Positions 8,718-16,653 of a stretch of DNA of 42,130 nucleotides are shown one piece after another. The notes below the pieces were generated by a model that made no database searches, was not told where the DNA came from, and worked only from the letters and a program-made list of their open reading frames with translations. This DNA is from Acetatifactor sp. (lineage in GTDB: Bacteria; Bacillota; Clostridia; Lachnospirales; Lachnospiraceae). Each line of letters starts with the position of its first letter. Position 1 is the first letter of the stretch. Where the stretch lies: NCBI GenBank assembly GCA_022511385.1, contig JAFLRN010000019.1, forward strand, positions 1 through 42,130, written 5' to 3'. Position numbers and translations under genes: made by a program.

Positions 8718-9335
8718 TCACGGGTACCTACACTCTCGCACTAGCTTGACAACTTCACGCATCTTCTTCAGATCCTTCACTCCGTCAGTCTCCACTCCGG
8801 AACTCAAATCCACCGCATAAGGATGTATCCTTTCAACAGCCGTCATCAGATTCCCTGCATTCAACCCGCCAGCCAGGAAAAAATCCCTGTCGATATCAGC
8901 AAGCACACTCCAATCAAAGGCCACCCCTGACCCTGTCCCCCCGTCAAACAGCAGATAGTCCGCCGAAGAATCCAGCCATGCCTCCACATCATACCGGCTT
9001 GTCACCTTCACGGCCTTCATCACTGGCTTTCCTGTAACTGCCTGGATATACTGGATATCCTCCTCAGTCTCATTTCCATGGAGCTGAGCCAACTGAATGA
9101 TGTCCTCCTGTAAGAAGGAAATCACCTCTTCGCAGGAATTGTTTACAAACACCCCCACTGCGGGGATTGCCTGATCCAGTGCCTTTCGAAAATCTGCCGC
9201 CTGTTCCTTTAGAATCCGCCGTCGAAATCCTTCCGCCAAAACAAATCCCACATAATCCGGTTGCACCTCATTAACATATCCGATATCTTCCGGTCGGAAC
9301 ATCCCACAGAGCTTAATTTTTGTCTCATTCATCAT
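8718..9335 (-). CDS. trpF: Phosphoribosylanthranilate isomerase
   Basis: A 205-residue TIM barrel that isomerises phosphoribosylanthranilate to its carboxyphenylamino-deoxyribulose phosphate. The N-terminal IKLCGM carries the catalytic Cys, QLHGNE follows the fourth strand, and LLFDGGTGSG includes the catalytic Asp; LAGGLNAGN and VDLSSGVET are the phosphate-binding loops. Start ATGATG follows GAGG. It is the fourth gene of the operon, 101 bp after trpC; that gap shows no feature. Its substrate comes from TrpD, for which no gene is present here. Confidence 0.97.
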   Translation of the reverse strand: MMNETKIKLCGMFRPEDIGYVNEVQPDYVGFVLAEGFRRRILKEQAADFRKALDQAIPAVGVFVNNSCEEVISFLQEDIIQLAQLHGNETEEDIQYIQAVTGKPVMKAVKVTSRYDVEAWLDSSADYLLFDGGTGSGVAFDWSVLADIDRDFFLAGGLNAGNLMTAVERIHPYAVDLSSGVETDGVKDLKKMREVVKLVRECRYP

Positions 9336-9436
9336 GTATCCTCTTTTTTATTCCGCAAATAACTTACCTGTTTTTATCCCAACATAAGCGTCATTTTCAT
9401 CCCGATTCATAGTTTTTTATATCGTCTCCACATCAA

Positions 9437-10243
9437 TCACTTCACAGCATGGAAAAACCTCTCTCTCTTTCCACGCAGTTCCCTCAGCATCCCAGCCTTA
9501 TCGCTGCTGCGCATAAAGGTCTCTCCAATCAATACTGCATTGGTACCATTCTCCTCCAGCCTTTCGATATCTGCCCGAGTCTTCATGCCGCTCTCCGACA
9601 CAAAAAGGATGTCCCTGGGTACCAGTTCCCGCAATCGCACAGAGTTGGAAATATCCACGGTAAAGTCTTTCAAATTCCTATTGTTCACACCAATGATCTT
9701 AGCTCCCGCCTTCAGCGCCATCTGAATCTCCTGTTCGTCGTGGGCCTCCACCAGCGCGGACAGCCCCAGTTCCCCGGCAATGCCGGCATATTCCTCCAGT
9801 TGCGTCTGGCTTAAGATGGCGCAGATTAACAGTATCGCATCTGCCCCAATCTGCTTTGCCTCGTATATCATATATTCATCCACCGTAAAATCCTTACGAA
9901 GCAGAGGAATGGACACCTCTTTTCGGATAGCGGAAAGGTAGTTGTTACTGCCCTGGAAATAAAAGGGTTCCGTCAGAATGGACATGGCGTCCGCTCCCGC
10001 TCTCTCATACTCCCGCGCAATCTCTACATAGGGAAATTGCTCTGCAATGATTCCCTTAGAGGGAGACGCTTTCTTCACCTCGCAGATAAAACTCATGCCC
10101 GGCCTGGCTAATGCTTTTTCAAAAGGAAAACCGGTATTGTTTTCCATATCTCTCACAGCCGCCTGTAGTTCCCTCAGAGGCAGCCTGTGCTTCTCCGCCT
10201 CAATCCGTTCGCTGGTCTTTGCTGCGATTTCTTCTAATATCAT
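9437..10243 (-). CDS. trpC: Indole-3-glycerol phosphate synthase
   Basis: A 268-residue TIM barrel that closes the indole ring. Signature stretches are SFICEVKKASPSKGII (catalytic Lys), LLRKDFTVDEYMIYEAK (catalytic Lys and Glu neighbourhood), GVNNRNLKDFTVD and FVSESGM. Length and order are normal for a stand-alone TrpC. A GAAAGGTGCAACAGGG stretch precedes the start at 10243. The gene follows trpG directly, where trpD would be expected in most Firmicutes. Confidence 0.97.
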   Translation of the reverse strand: MILEEIAAKTSERIEAEKHRLPLRELQAAVRDMENNTGFPFEKALARPGMSFICEVKKASPSKGIIAEQFPYVEIAREYERAGADAMSILTEPFYFQGSNNYLSAIRKEVSIPLLRKDFTVDEYMIYEAKQIGADAILLICAILSQTQLEEYAGIAGELGLSALVEAHDEQEIQMALKAGAKIIGVNNRNLKDFTVDISNSVRLRELVPRDILFVSESGMKTRADIERLEENGTNAVLIGETFMRSSDKAGMLRELRGKRERFFHAVK

Positions 10244-10267
10244 ATCCCTGTTGCACCTTTCTATATT

Positions 10268-10298
10268 CTGTGCGGTACAGAGCTCGTCGCTCGCACAG
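10268..10298. repeat. Inverted repeat in the trpG-trpC gap
   Basis: CTGTGCG (10268-10274) and CGCACAG (10292-10298) are perfect complements with a 17-base loop containing GAGCTC. It lies in the 131-bp interval where trpD is missing. It may be a hairpin affecting trpC translation or a scar; nothing else is seen in the gap. Confidence 0.5.
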
Positions 10299-10374
10299 AC
10301 TTAAATTTTTAATCTTTCCCCAAAGACTTCCAGACAGCCTATTATCCCTGATTTCCATACCGTTTTGCCGACTT

Positions 10375-10944
10375 TCATGCCTGTTTGATAAAATTCTCCA
10401 TGATTTTTGCCCCATCCGGCGTTAGCACAGACTCAGGATGAAACTGGACACCGTAAATCGGAAAGCTCCTGTGCTCCACTGCCATGATTTCCCCGTCTTC
10501 TGTCTGAGCCGTAACTCTCAGTATCTCCGGTATGGTATCAGGGGCCGCCGCCAGAGAATGATACCTGGCTACGGTAATTTCCCTGTTCATTCCTTGAAAG
10601 AGTACGCTGTCTGTGTCCAGAACCGCCGTGGATTGCTTTCCGTGCATCAGCTCCTTCGCATATGTCACTGTGGCGCCGAACACCTCACAGATGGCCTGAT
10701 GGCCCAGGCAGATGCCAAGAATGGGCACCTTCCCTGCGAAGTGCCGGATCACCTCTTCGCAGATACCTGCATCCACAGGTTTTCCGGGACCGGGAGAAAG
10801 GAGGATATGGCTGGGTTTTAAGGCTTCAATCTCCCCCACCGTCAATTCGTCGTTCCGTATTACCTTCACATCCGGCTCCACGGAAGCCGTCAACTGAAAT
10901 ACATTATAAGAAAAACTATCATAATTATCAATTAAAAGTATCAT
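10375..10944 (-). CDS. trpG: Anthranilate synthase glutamine amidotransferase subunit
   Basis: A 189-residue class I amidotransferase. The nucleophile elbow GICLGHQAI holds the catalytic Cys, and HPESVLTPDG holds the His-Glu pair. LLSPGPGKP is the conserved oxyanion loop. It supplies ammonia to TrpE. Length is complete, and the C terminus KIMENFIKQA ends normally, so it is not a broken TrpG-TrpD fusion. The start overlaps the trpE stop by one base (TAATG), so translation is coupled. In many Firmicutes such a protein also serves folate synthesis as PabA. Confidence 0.96.
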   Translation of the reverse strand: MILLIDNYDSFSYNVFQLTASVEPDVKVIRNDELTVGEIEALKPSHILLSPGPGKPVDAGICEEVIRHFAGKVPILGICLGHQAICEVFGATVTYAKELMHGKQSTAVLDTDSVLFQGMNREITVARYHSLAAAPDTIPEILRVTAQTEDGEIMAVEHRSFPIYGVQFHPESVLTPDGAKIMENFIKQA

Positions 10945-12419
10945 TACTCCAGGCCCTCCTGTGCCGTCTCAATGGCGTTTCTCACAGCTGCCGCCTTCTG
11001 AATGCATTCCCTGTATTCCTTCTCGGGCACACTGTCAGCCACAATGCCTGCCCCCGAGCGAATGAACACCTTACCGTTTTTGGAAAAGGCGAGCCGGATG
11101 GCAATACAGGTGTCAAGGTTTCCTGTAAAAGATACATAGCCGATAGCACCGCCGTAAATGCCCCGCTTGTTGTTCTCCAGCTCATTGATGATCTCGCAGG
11201 CCCTTAGCTTTGGCGCTCCTGACAATGTTCCCGCCGGCAGGATTGCATCCACTGCATCCAGTGCATCCCTGTCCTCTCGCAGCATACCGCTGACGGTGGA
11301 GCCAATATGCATCACATGGGAATAACGTTCGATGGACATGTATTTTTCCACCTTCACGGTTCCGACTTTACTGATTTTACCAATATCGTTCCGTCCAAGA
11401 TCCACCAGCATGTTGTGCTCCGCCAGTTCCTTCTCATCTACCAGCAGCTCTGCCTCCAGCCGCTTGTCTTCTTCGTCAGTCTTACCCCGGGGTCTTGTTC
11501 CCGCCAAGGGGAATGTATAAAGTTTTTCCTGTTCCAGCTTCACCAGCGTCTCAGGGCTGGCACCGGCAATCTCCCCATCCGTGCCGGAGAAATAAAACAT
11601 ATAGGGGGATGGATTAGTAGTTCGTAGTACCCGGTAGGCATCCAGAAGGCTGCCTTCCATTTCCGCCTCCAATCTGTTAGAGAGCACCACTTGAAAAATA
11701 TCACCTTCCTTAATGTAATGTTTTCCCTCCTCCACCATCTTGCAATATACCTCTTCGTCGAAAAGAGACTTGAAATCCGATTTTAGCTTCAGCGGTATAT
11801 ACTCCGCTTTTTCGCCTTTGCGAATCAGCTGTTTCATGCCCTCCAGCTCCAGCATGGCTTTATTGTAATTTGCATCCACATCATCGGTCTTGATATTCGT
11901 GATTAAAATGATTTTCTGCCTGTAATTATCGAAAACAATGACTTTATGGAACAGCATCAGGTTCACATCCTGAAATCCCTCCTCGTCCTCCGCATCCAGC
12001 CTGAGAGACGGTTCGCTATACTTGATATAGTCATAAGAGAAATATCCCACCAGACCGCCGGTAAAGGGCGGCAGATACCCCAGCTTTGGGCTTCTGTTTT
12101 CGTCAATGATATTGCGGATACAGCTGCGAATGTCATCCGTTGTGGTCTGAGTAGTCAAGGGATTCTTGATACGGGTCATGCCATTATAACATGTGATCTC
12201 CAGCAGCGGATCATAGCCCAAAAAGGAGTATCTTCCCCATTGCTTATTGGCCTCCGCACTCTCCAGGAGATAGGCATGACCGCTTACTTTTTTCAGGATT
12301 CTCAGAACTTCAATGGGTGTGGATGTGTCTGAAAAGATCTCTGTGCTGACGGGGATCACGCCGTAGGCACCTTCCGCTACAAAAGCCTTACATTCCTCCA
12401 GAGTAGGCTGTAATTTCAT
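10944..12419 (-). CDS. trpE: Anthranilate synthase component I
   Basis: A 491-residue chorismate-binding enzyme that makes anthranilate from chorismate with ammonia from TrpG. The N-terminal [18 protein letters not shown] contains the LLES motif of the tryptophan feedback site. The C-terminal catalytic part has [27 protein letters not shown] and [15 protein letters not shown]. The start at 12419 is preceded by AAAGGAG; a frame to 12491 extends into the leader and is rejected. It is the first gene after the T-box leader, so it is under tRNA-Trp charging control as well as probable feedback inhibition. Confidence 0.97.
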   Translation of the reverse strand: MKLQPTLEECKAFVAEGAYGVIPVSTEIFSDTSTPIEVLRILKKVSGHAYLLESAEANKQWGRYSFLGYDPLLEITCYNGMTRIKNPLTTQTTTDDIRSCIRNIIDENRSPKLGYLPPFTGGLVGYFSYDYIKYSEPSLRLDAEDEEGFQDVNLMLFHKVIVFDNYRQKIILITNIKTDDVDANYNKAMLELEGMKQLIRKGEKAEYIPLKLKSDFKSLFDEEVYCKMVEEGKHYIKEGDIFQVVLSNRLEAEMEGSLLDAYRVLRTTNPSPYMFYFSGTDGEIAGASPETLVKLEQEKLYTFPLAGTRPRGKTDEEDKRLEAELLVDEKELAEHNMLVDLGRNDIGKISKVGTVKVEKYMSIERYSHVMHIGSTVSGMLREDRDALDAVDAILPAGTLSGAPKLRACEIINELENNKRGIYGGAIGYVSFTGNLDTCIAIRLAFSKNGKVFIRSGAGIVADSVPEKEYRECIQKAAAVRNAIETAQEGLE

Positions 12420-12456
12420 ATATTGCTCCTTTCCGTTTCTGTTATGGGAGGACAGG

Positions 12457-12494
12457 TATCCGCGGGCGGCATGACTGTCCGCGGGCAGCATCGG
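12457..12494. repeat. Tandem 19-bp imperfect duplication between terminator and trpE
   Basis: Two adjacent 19-base units, 12457-12475 and 12476-12494, share the core TCCGCGGGC and match at 14 of 19 positions. They lie between the T-box terminator and the trpE ribosome binding site. CCGCGG is self-complementary, so the units could pair with each other in the transcript. Confidence 0.5.
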
Positions 12495-12499
12495 GCAGT

Positions 12500-12785
12500 T
12501 ATAAATATAAAGAACCCGTCCCCAACAGAATCATATCTTGTTCTGTCAAGGACGGGTCAAATATTCTTCCCGCGGTGCCACCTTGCTTCACTCTTACGAG
12601 CGCTCTCATGGAATACCATCATATTCCCGGCAGCTGACGTGTGCCATACGTCGCGAAATACTTGGAAAATACATCCGTTCCTCGCGCCCTCCGTGGTCCA
12701 TTTAACAGCCTGCGTTCTGACCTTTCTCAGCATCCGGTCTCTCTGTGAGTGCACGTTCTGTTTTTATCTCCACATCTACGGTTTC
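12500..12785 (-). ncRNA. tRNA-Trp T-box leader of the trp operon
   Basis: On the minus strand the conserved T-box AAGGTGGCACCGCGG lies at 12570-12584. It is followed by a strong terminator whose arms are 12514-12521 and 12550-12557, with a second inner pair 12525-12530/12541-12546, then a T-rich tail. The T-box bases overlap the region that would form the competing antiterminator. Upstream, a UGG triplet followed by A-C-C (12698-12700 on the plus strand as CCA) sits where the specifier loop of stem I is expected, which points to tRNA-Trp. Uncharged tRNA-Trp should allow read-through into trpE. The exact 5' end is approximate. Confidence 0.9.
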
Positions 12786-12810
12786 AAGTTGTGTCATTTG
12801 ATTTTTTATA

Positions 12811-12839
12811 ATATTACTCCAACCAATAAATGGTGTCAA
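12811..12839 (-). promoter_or_regulatory. Promoter of the trp operon
   Basis: On the minus strand a perfect TTGACA (12834-12839) is followed by a 17-base spacer and TAATAT (12811-12816). Transcription would begin about 20 bases before the T-box stem I region. It fits a constitutive sigma-A promoter with control by the leader. Confidence 0.8.
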
Positions 12840-12872
12840 GTATTTTTTACCGCTTGTCTCTTTTAAGGAACG

Positions 12873-13943
12873 TTATAATACACCTGCGACTGGCCTGTGT
12901 TTGCTGAACACCCACATATGCTTGGTCTGGTCCTTCAGTTCCTCCCATGTCCAGGTTCGCCGGCTGCGGGCCACACAGTTGGGATCGTTTACAAGAAAGC
13001 CCTCCTCCGTATATCCGTAAATTACGATAAAATGTCCGCCAACGGTAAAGTCCCCAGGCGCCATAGATAAGATAATGATATCTCCCCCGTCCAGAGCCTC
13101 CTTCATTATAGAATCGTCCGCCTCCGGCTGGCTCACCCATATACCGTATAGGGGCGGCACCTCCTCCAGCAACAGCCACTTAGTGCCCGTACCCGAAATG
13201 TAATAGCCATTTTTCATACTGTAATCTGCAATTTTATCGGGCGTAAGCTCCTCATTCCCCGTAAGATACCAAAGCACCATGGACAGGGCCGTCGGCCCGC
13301 AGCCGGAAAGCCCCACCACGCTGTTATCCCCATAGGAAGCATAACCCCATCTGGGATCCCACTGAAGAAACAGAGGAAACTCCTGGGACTTCTCGCCTTC
13401 CGTCAGACCTTCCCCGGTAACAGTGCCCTTATTTTCCAGGTAATGAGCCGCAAAATCCTGAAGCTCCGGATTGTTCGCCAGCGCCTCCAATAGCTGCTCC
13501 GGATAATTCTTGGCGTTGTCCACTACCTGCTGTATCAGGCTGCTCTCCTGCCCCAGCTCTTTCAGTCGGCTTATGATCTCCCGATAAGTACGCTCCTTTG
13601 GCTTGTCCACCTGATCCAGTCCAACCTGATCTGCATAGCTTTGTGCTGCAATCCCCGTCTGTCCTTTAGAATTCGCTGCGGTCTCGCCGTCAACGTGCTC
13701 TGATGTCGGCACAATTCCGAGGTCATCCTCCAGCACCTCCACTCTGCCCATTACCTGGCTCAGATTCTCATGCATAGACTGCATCTTCCCACGCGCCTGT
13801 AACAGTAAAAACAGATTTACACTTAGCAGTATCCACGGCAGTACAAGCCACAAAAGCATTTTTCTTCGCCGGACATTACTGTCTGACCTGCTCCTGTTCC
13901 GCGTGCCCCCCCTATTTCCTGTTTTCTTTCTTCTGTTCTCCAC
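12873..13943 (-). CDS. Membrane-anchored C39-like cysteine peptidase
   Basis: A 356-residue protein. A basic N terminus is followed by one hydrophobic segment at about 29-49 (LLWLVLPWILLSVNLFLLL), giving a signal anchor with the rest outside. After a helical linker, residues 190-350 form a papain-like peptidase C39-family domain with the probable catalytic Cys at 215 (GLSGCGPTA), His at 304 (VGGHFIVIYG) and Asp/Asn at 319-322 (VNDPN). This branch of C39-like proteins is common in clostridia, usually of unknown target, and lacks the transporter part of bacteriocin exporters. It ends 34 bp before the trp promoter; a clear terminator was not found between them. Confidence 0.85.
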   Translation of the reverse strand: MENRRKKTGNRGGTRNRSRSDSNVRRRKMLLWLVLPWILLSVNLFLLLQARGKMQSMHENLSQVMGRVEVLEDDLGIVPTSEHVDGETAANSKGQTGIAAQSYADQVGLDQVDKPKERTYREIISRLKELGQESSLIQQVVDNAKNYPEQLLEALANNPELQDFAAHYLENKGTVTGEGLTEGEKSQEFPLFLQWDPRWGYASYGDNSVVGLSGCGPTALSMVLWYLTGNEELTPDKIADYSMKNGYYISGTGTKWLLLEEVPPLYGIWVSQPEADDSIMKEALDGGDIIILSMAPGDFTVGGHFIVIYGYTEEGFLVNDPNCVARSRRTWTWEELKDQTKHMWVFSKHRPVAGVL

Positions 13944-14032
13944 TCTGCATCCTCCGCTGCCCTACATATTTTTTCAATATGCTTGACAGTTTCTCACAGG
14001 GATGTATCAGAATTGTTACTTTTCTGTATGAT

Positions 14033-15226
14033 CTAAACCAGTCTCACAGTCTCCCTTGCAATAGCAAGCTCCTCGTTGGTAGGGATCACCATAACGGTAG
14101 TCCTGCTGTCGGAAGTGGTGATGGCGATATCTTCGCCACGTTTCTGATTTGCCTCCTGATCCAAAGTCACACCTAGATAACCCAAGTATTCACAGACAAA
14201 ATTACGCACCAGAGGCCCGTTCTCACCAACACCTGCTGTGAAGCAGATCACATCCACACCGTTCATGGCCGCCACATAGGAGCCGATGTATTTTGCCACT
14301 CTGTAGCTGAAGGTCTTCATGGTGCGGATGGCATTTTCATCGCCGTTGTTGTAGCCTGCCTCCAGATCCCGGAAGTCGGAGGAAAGATTGTCAGAAAGGC
14401 CAAGAACGCCTGATTTCTTGTTCAGCACATTCATGATCTCGTCAATGTTCTTTCCTTCTTTGTGGGCAATGAACTCAATGATGGCGGGATCAATATCGCC
14501 GGAACGGGTTCCCATGATCAGTCCCTCCAGAGGGGTCAGTCCCATGGATGTATCCACACACTTACCGTTCTTCACGGCGGAAACACTGGCGCCGTTTCCC
14601 AGGTGGCAGACAATGATCTTTAAATCCTCATATTTCTTTCCAAGCACTTCTGCCGCTTTCCTGGATACGTAGGAGTGGCTGGTACCGTGAAAACCGTAAC
14701 GTCTGATCTTATATTTTTGGTAGTATTCGTAGGGCAGGCCGTACATGTAAGCTTCCTCGGGCATGGTCTGATGAAATGCTGTATCGAATACTGCCACCAT
14801 GGGAGTACTCGGCATCAGCTTTCTGCAGGCATTGATACCGATCAGGTTGGCGGGGTTGTGTAAGGGTGCAAGATCATTGCACTCTTCCACTGCCTTCAGG
14901 ACGCCATCATCGATGGCAACGGACTCAGCAAATTTTTCTCCGCCGTGCACCACACGGTGGCCCACAGCGCCGATCTCCTCCAGGCTCTTTACCACACCTG
15001 TCTTCGGGTTTGTCAGCGCTTCCAGCACCAGGCGGATGGCCTCGGTGTGATCGGGCATGGGAGTCTCTGTCTTCTCCTTCTCCCCACCCTCGGGGGAATA
15101 GGTGATCATGCTACCCTGGATGCCGATCCTCTCGCAGAGACCTTTAGCCAGGCACTGCTCGGAGTCGGAGTCGATGAGCTGGAATTTCAGGGATGAACTG
15201 CCGCAGTTGATTACTAATACTTTCAT
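14033..15226 (-). CDS. ackA: Acetate kinase
   Basis: A 397-residue enzyme that makes ATP and acetate from acetyl phosphate. The N-terminal VLVINCGSSSLKFQL is the first phosphate-binding motif of the ASKHA fold; GFHGTSHSYVS and CHLGNGASVSAV follow, and FTAGVGENGP is the adenosine motif. Length is standard. The start at 15226 is preceded by GAAAGGAAC; the ATG at 15247 overlaps that site and is less likely. It follows pta on the same strand after a 171-bp gap in which I see no clear hairpin or promoter. Confidence 0.98.
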   Translation of the reverse strand: MKVLVINCGSSSLKFQLIDSDSEQCLAKGLCERIGIQGSMITYSPEGGEKEKTETPMPDHTEAIRLVLEALTNPKTGVVKSLEEIGAVGHRVVHGGEKFAESVAIDDGVLKAVEECNDLAPLHNPANLIGINACRKLMPSTPMVAVFDTAFHQTMPEEAYMYGLPYEYYQKYKIRRYGFHGTSHSYVSRKAAEVLGKKYEDLKIIVCHLGNGASVSAVKNGKCVDTSMGLTPLEGLIMGTRSGDIDPAIIEFIAHKEGKNIDEIMNVLNKKSGVLGLSDNLSSDFRDLEAGYNNGDENAIRTMKTFSYRVAKYIGSYVAAMNGVDVICFTAGVGENGPLVRNFVCEYLGYLGVTLDQEANQKRGEDIAITTSDSRTTVMVIPTNEELAIARETVRLV

Positions 15227-15397
15227 GGGATTTGGGTTCCTTTCCATTTGATATTCTTACAATTTGGTTTTTATTCGGATGTAAATCTGTAGTTTGGGTA
15301 GTTATAAATAACAGTAAAATTATATAAATTTTTCATAACGCCTCATGCAAATGCCAATCATCCCACCAACCATACTGAACCGCATCGGGATATAACA

Positions 15398-16399
15398 TTA
15401 AACTAACTGAGCCTGCACAGCGGTCAGAGCCACCACGCCCACGATATCCTGCCAGGAACAGCCTCTCGACAGATCATTCACGGGCTTTGCAATACCCTGG
15501 AGCATGGGGCCGTAGGCCTCCGCTCCACCCAGTCTCTGAACAAGCTTATATCCGATATTTCCGGCATCCAGGTTGGGGAAGATCAGCACGTTTGCCCGGC
15601 CTCCCAGGACGCTCCCGGGAGCCTTTGTCTTTGTGACACTGGGCACCAAGGCTGCATCCACCTGCAGTTCGCCGTCAATGGTCAGATGGGGATACTGTTC
15701 CTGGGCGATCCTGGTCGCCTCCACCACCTTGTCCACCAGCGGATGCTTTGCACTGCCCTTGGTGGAATGGCTCAGCATTGCGATCACGGGCTTTGGACCG
15801 ATCAGGGACTTGAAGCTTCTGGAGGAGGAATCCGCAATTGCTGCCAGTTCCTCCGCAGTGGGATCCTGATTCAGGCCGCAGTCAGCAAACAGGAACGCAC
15901 CGTTCTCGCCCTGGTCCTTGAACTGTGTATCCATGATAAAAAACGCGGAGACCAGCTTTACGCCGGGAGCAGTCTTTAAAATCTGCAATGCCGGACGTAA
16001 GGTATCCGCAGTGGAATGGCAGGCTCCGGCAACCATGCCGTCCGCGTGATTCGCCTTTACCATCACAATGCCGAAGGTCAGGTAATCGCTTAGCAGGATC
16101 TCTCTGGCCTTCTCCTCCGTCATCCCCTTTGCCTTTCTGGTCTCATACAAAACCTGAACATATTCCTCCAGCCTGGGTGTATTGGCCGGATTGATCACAG
16201 TCACGTTGGTCAGGTCGACCTCCAGCCAGCCGGCTCCGTCCATGATTTTCTCCTCGTTGCCGATCAGGATAATGTTGGCAATATCCTCCTCAACGATCTT
16301 TGCAGCGGCGATCAGAGTCCTCTTATCAGTGGATTCCGGCAATACAATCGTCTTTTTATCAAGTCTCGCTCTCTCCTTGATCAGGTCAATGTACGACAT
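15398..16399 (-). CDS. pta: Phosphate acetyltransferase
   Basis: A 333-residue enzyme that converts acetyl-CoA and phosphate to acetyl phosphate. The length and stretches such as [49 protein letters not shown] and [17 protein letters not shown] are typical of the short Pta type without the N-terminal DRTGG regulatory part. Together with AckA it forms the acetate and ATP branch of fermentation. A GAAAGGAG site precedes the start. Its promoter overlaps that of tmcAL on the other strand. Confidence 0.97.
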   Translation of the reverse strand: MSYIDLIKERARLDKKTIVLPESTDKRTLIAAAKIVEEDIANIILIGNEEKIMDGAGWLEVDLTNVTVINPANTPRLEEYVQVLYETRKAKGMTEEKAREILLSDYLTFGIVMVKANHADGMVAGACHSTADTLRPALQILKTAPGVKLVSAFFIMDTQFKDQGENGAFLFADCGLNQDPTAEELAAIADSSSRSFKSLIGPKPVIAMLSHSTKGSAKHPLVDKVVEATRIAQEQYPHLTIDGELQVDAALVPSVTKTKAPGSVLGGRANVLIFPNLDAGNIGYKLVQRLGGAEAYGPMLQGIAKPVNDLSRGCSWQDIVGVVALTAVQAQLV

Positions 16400-16468
16400 A
16401 TATGGTCTCCTTTCAACGTTTTCCCACTATACCTGGCATAAAAAATGAATACTTTGCCAGAATTTTAC

Positions 16469-16497
16469 TTAACAAACAGCGTTGTTTATATTATACT
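16469..16497 (+). promoter_or_regulatory. Promoter of tmcAL
   Basis: TTAACA (16469-16474), a 17-base spacer and TATACT (16492-16497). The transcript would carry a leader of about 150 bases that includes the dispersed 53-bp repeat. Confidence 0.6.
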
Positions 16498-16518
16498 AAA
16501 TATAAGGACATGGCACAA
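16490..16518 (-). promoter_or_regulatory. Promoter of pta-ackA
   Basis: On the minus strand TTGTGC (16513-16518) and TATAAT (16490-16495) are spaced by 17 bases. The -10 occupies nearly the same base pairs as the tmcAL -10 on the plus strand. Confidence 0.7.
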
Positions 16519-16564
16519 GAAAAACGATGCGTTTCATTGTACATTTTTAGGTACATGAGTAACC

Positions 16565-16617
16565 GAGCGGAGGCGCGTCTGCGGTCAGGATATTGGCAGG
16601 GCTGGGCGTCACTTGCA
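16565..16617 (+). repeat. Dispersed 53-bp repeat, copy in the tmcAL leader
   Basis: These 53 bases match the reverse complement of 31224-31276 without gaps at 47 positions (6 mismatches, counted by eye). The shared core includes GGGCTGGGCGTCACTTGCA. Similarity ends sharply on both sides. The copy lies between the tmcAL promoter and its ribosome binding site, so it is transcribed as leader. Confidence 0.8.
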
Positions 16618-16653
16618 TGGCTGTATTTATGTCTATCAGAAGGAGAGGATTAT

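Noticed and set aside
10268-10298. Link of this inverted repeat to the G+C-rich palindromes at 33567-33621 as one repeat family
   Set aside because: Only the short GAGC/GAGCTC-like words are shared; half-sites and spacing differ.
10200-10415. 71-codon minus-strand frame in the trpG-trpC gap, considered as a trpD remnant
   Set aside because: It overlaps the ends of both genes and shows no TrpD motif such as the GTGGD phosphoribosyl site.
12839-12873. Terminator of the C39 peptidase gene before the trp promoter
   Set aside because: The short gap shows no stem followed by a T-run.
14033-15397. A separate promoter or terminator between pta and ackA
   Set aside because: The 171-bp gap has A/T-rich stretches but no well-spaced -35/-10 pair and no stable hairpin.
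16402-16653. 84-codon upstream extension of the tmcAL frame
   Set aside because: It covers two promoters and the dispersed repeat, has no ribosome binding site at its start, and TmcAL proteins begin at MRVNGIIAEYNPF.
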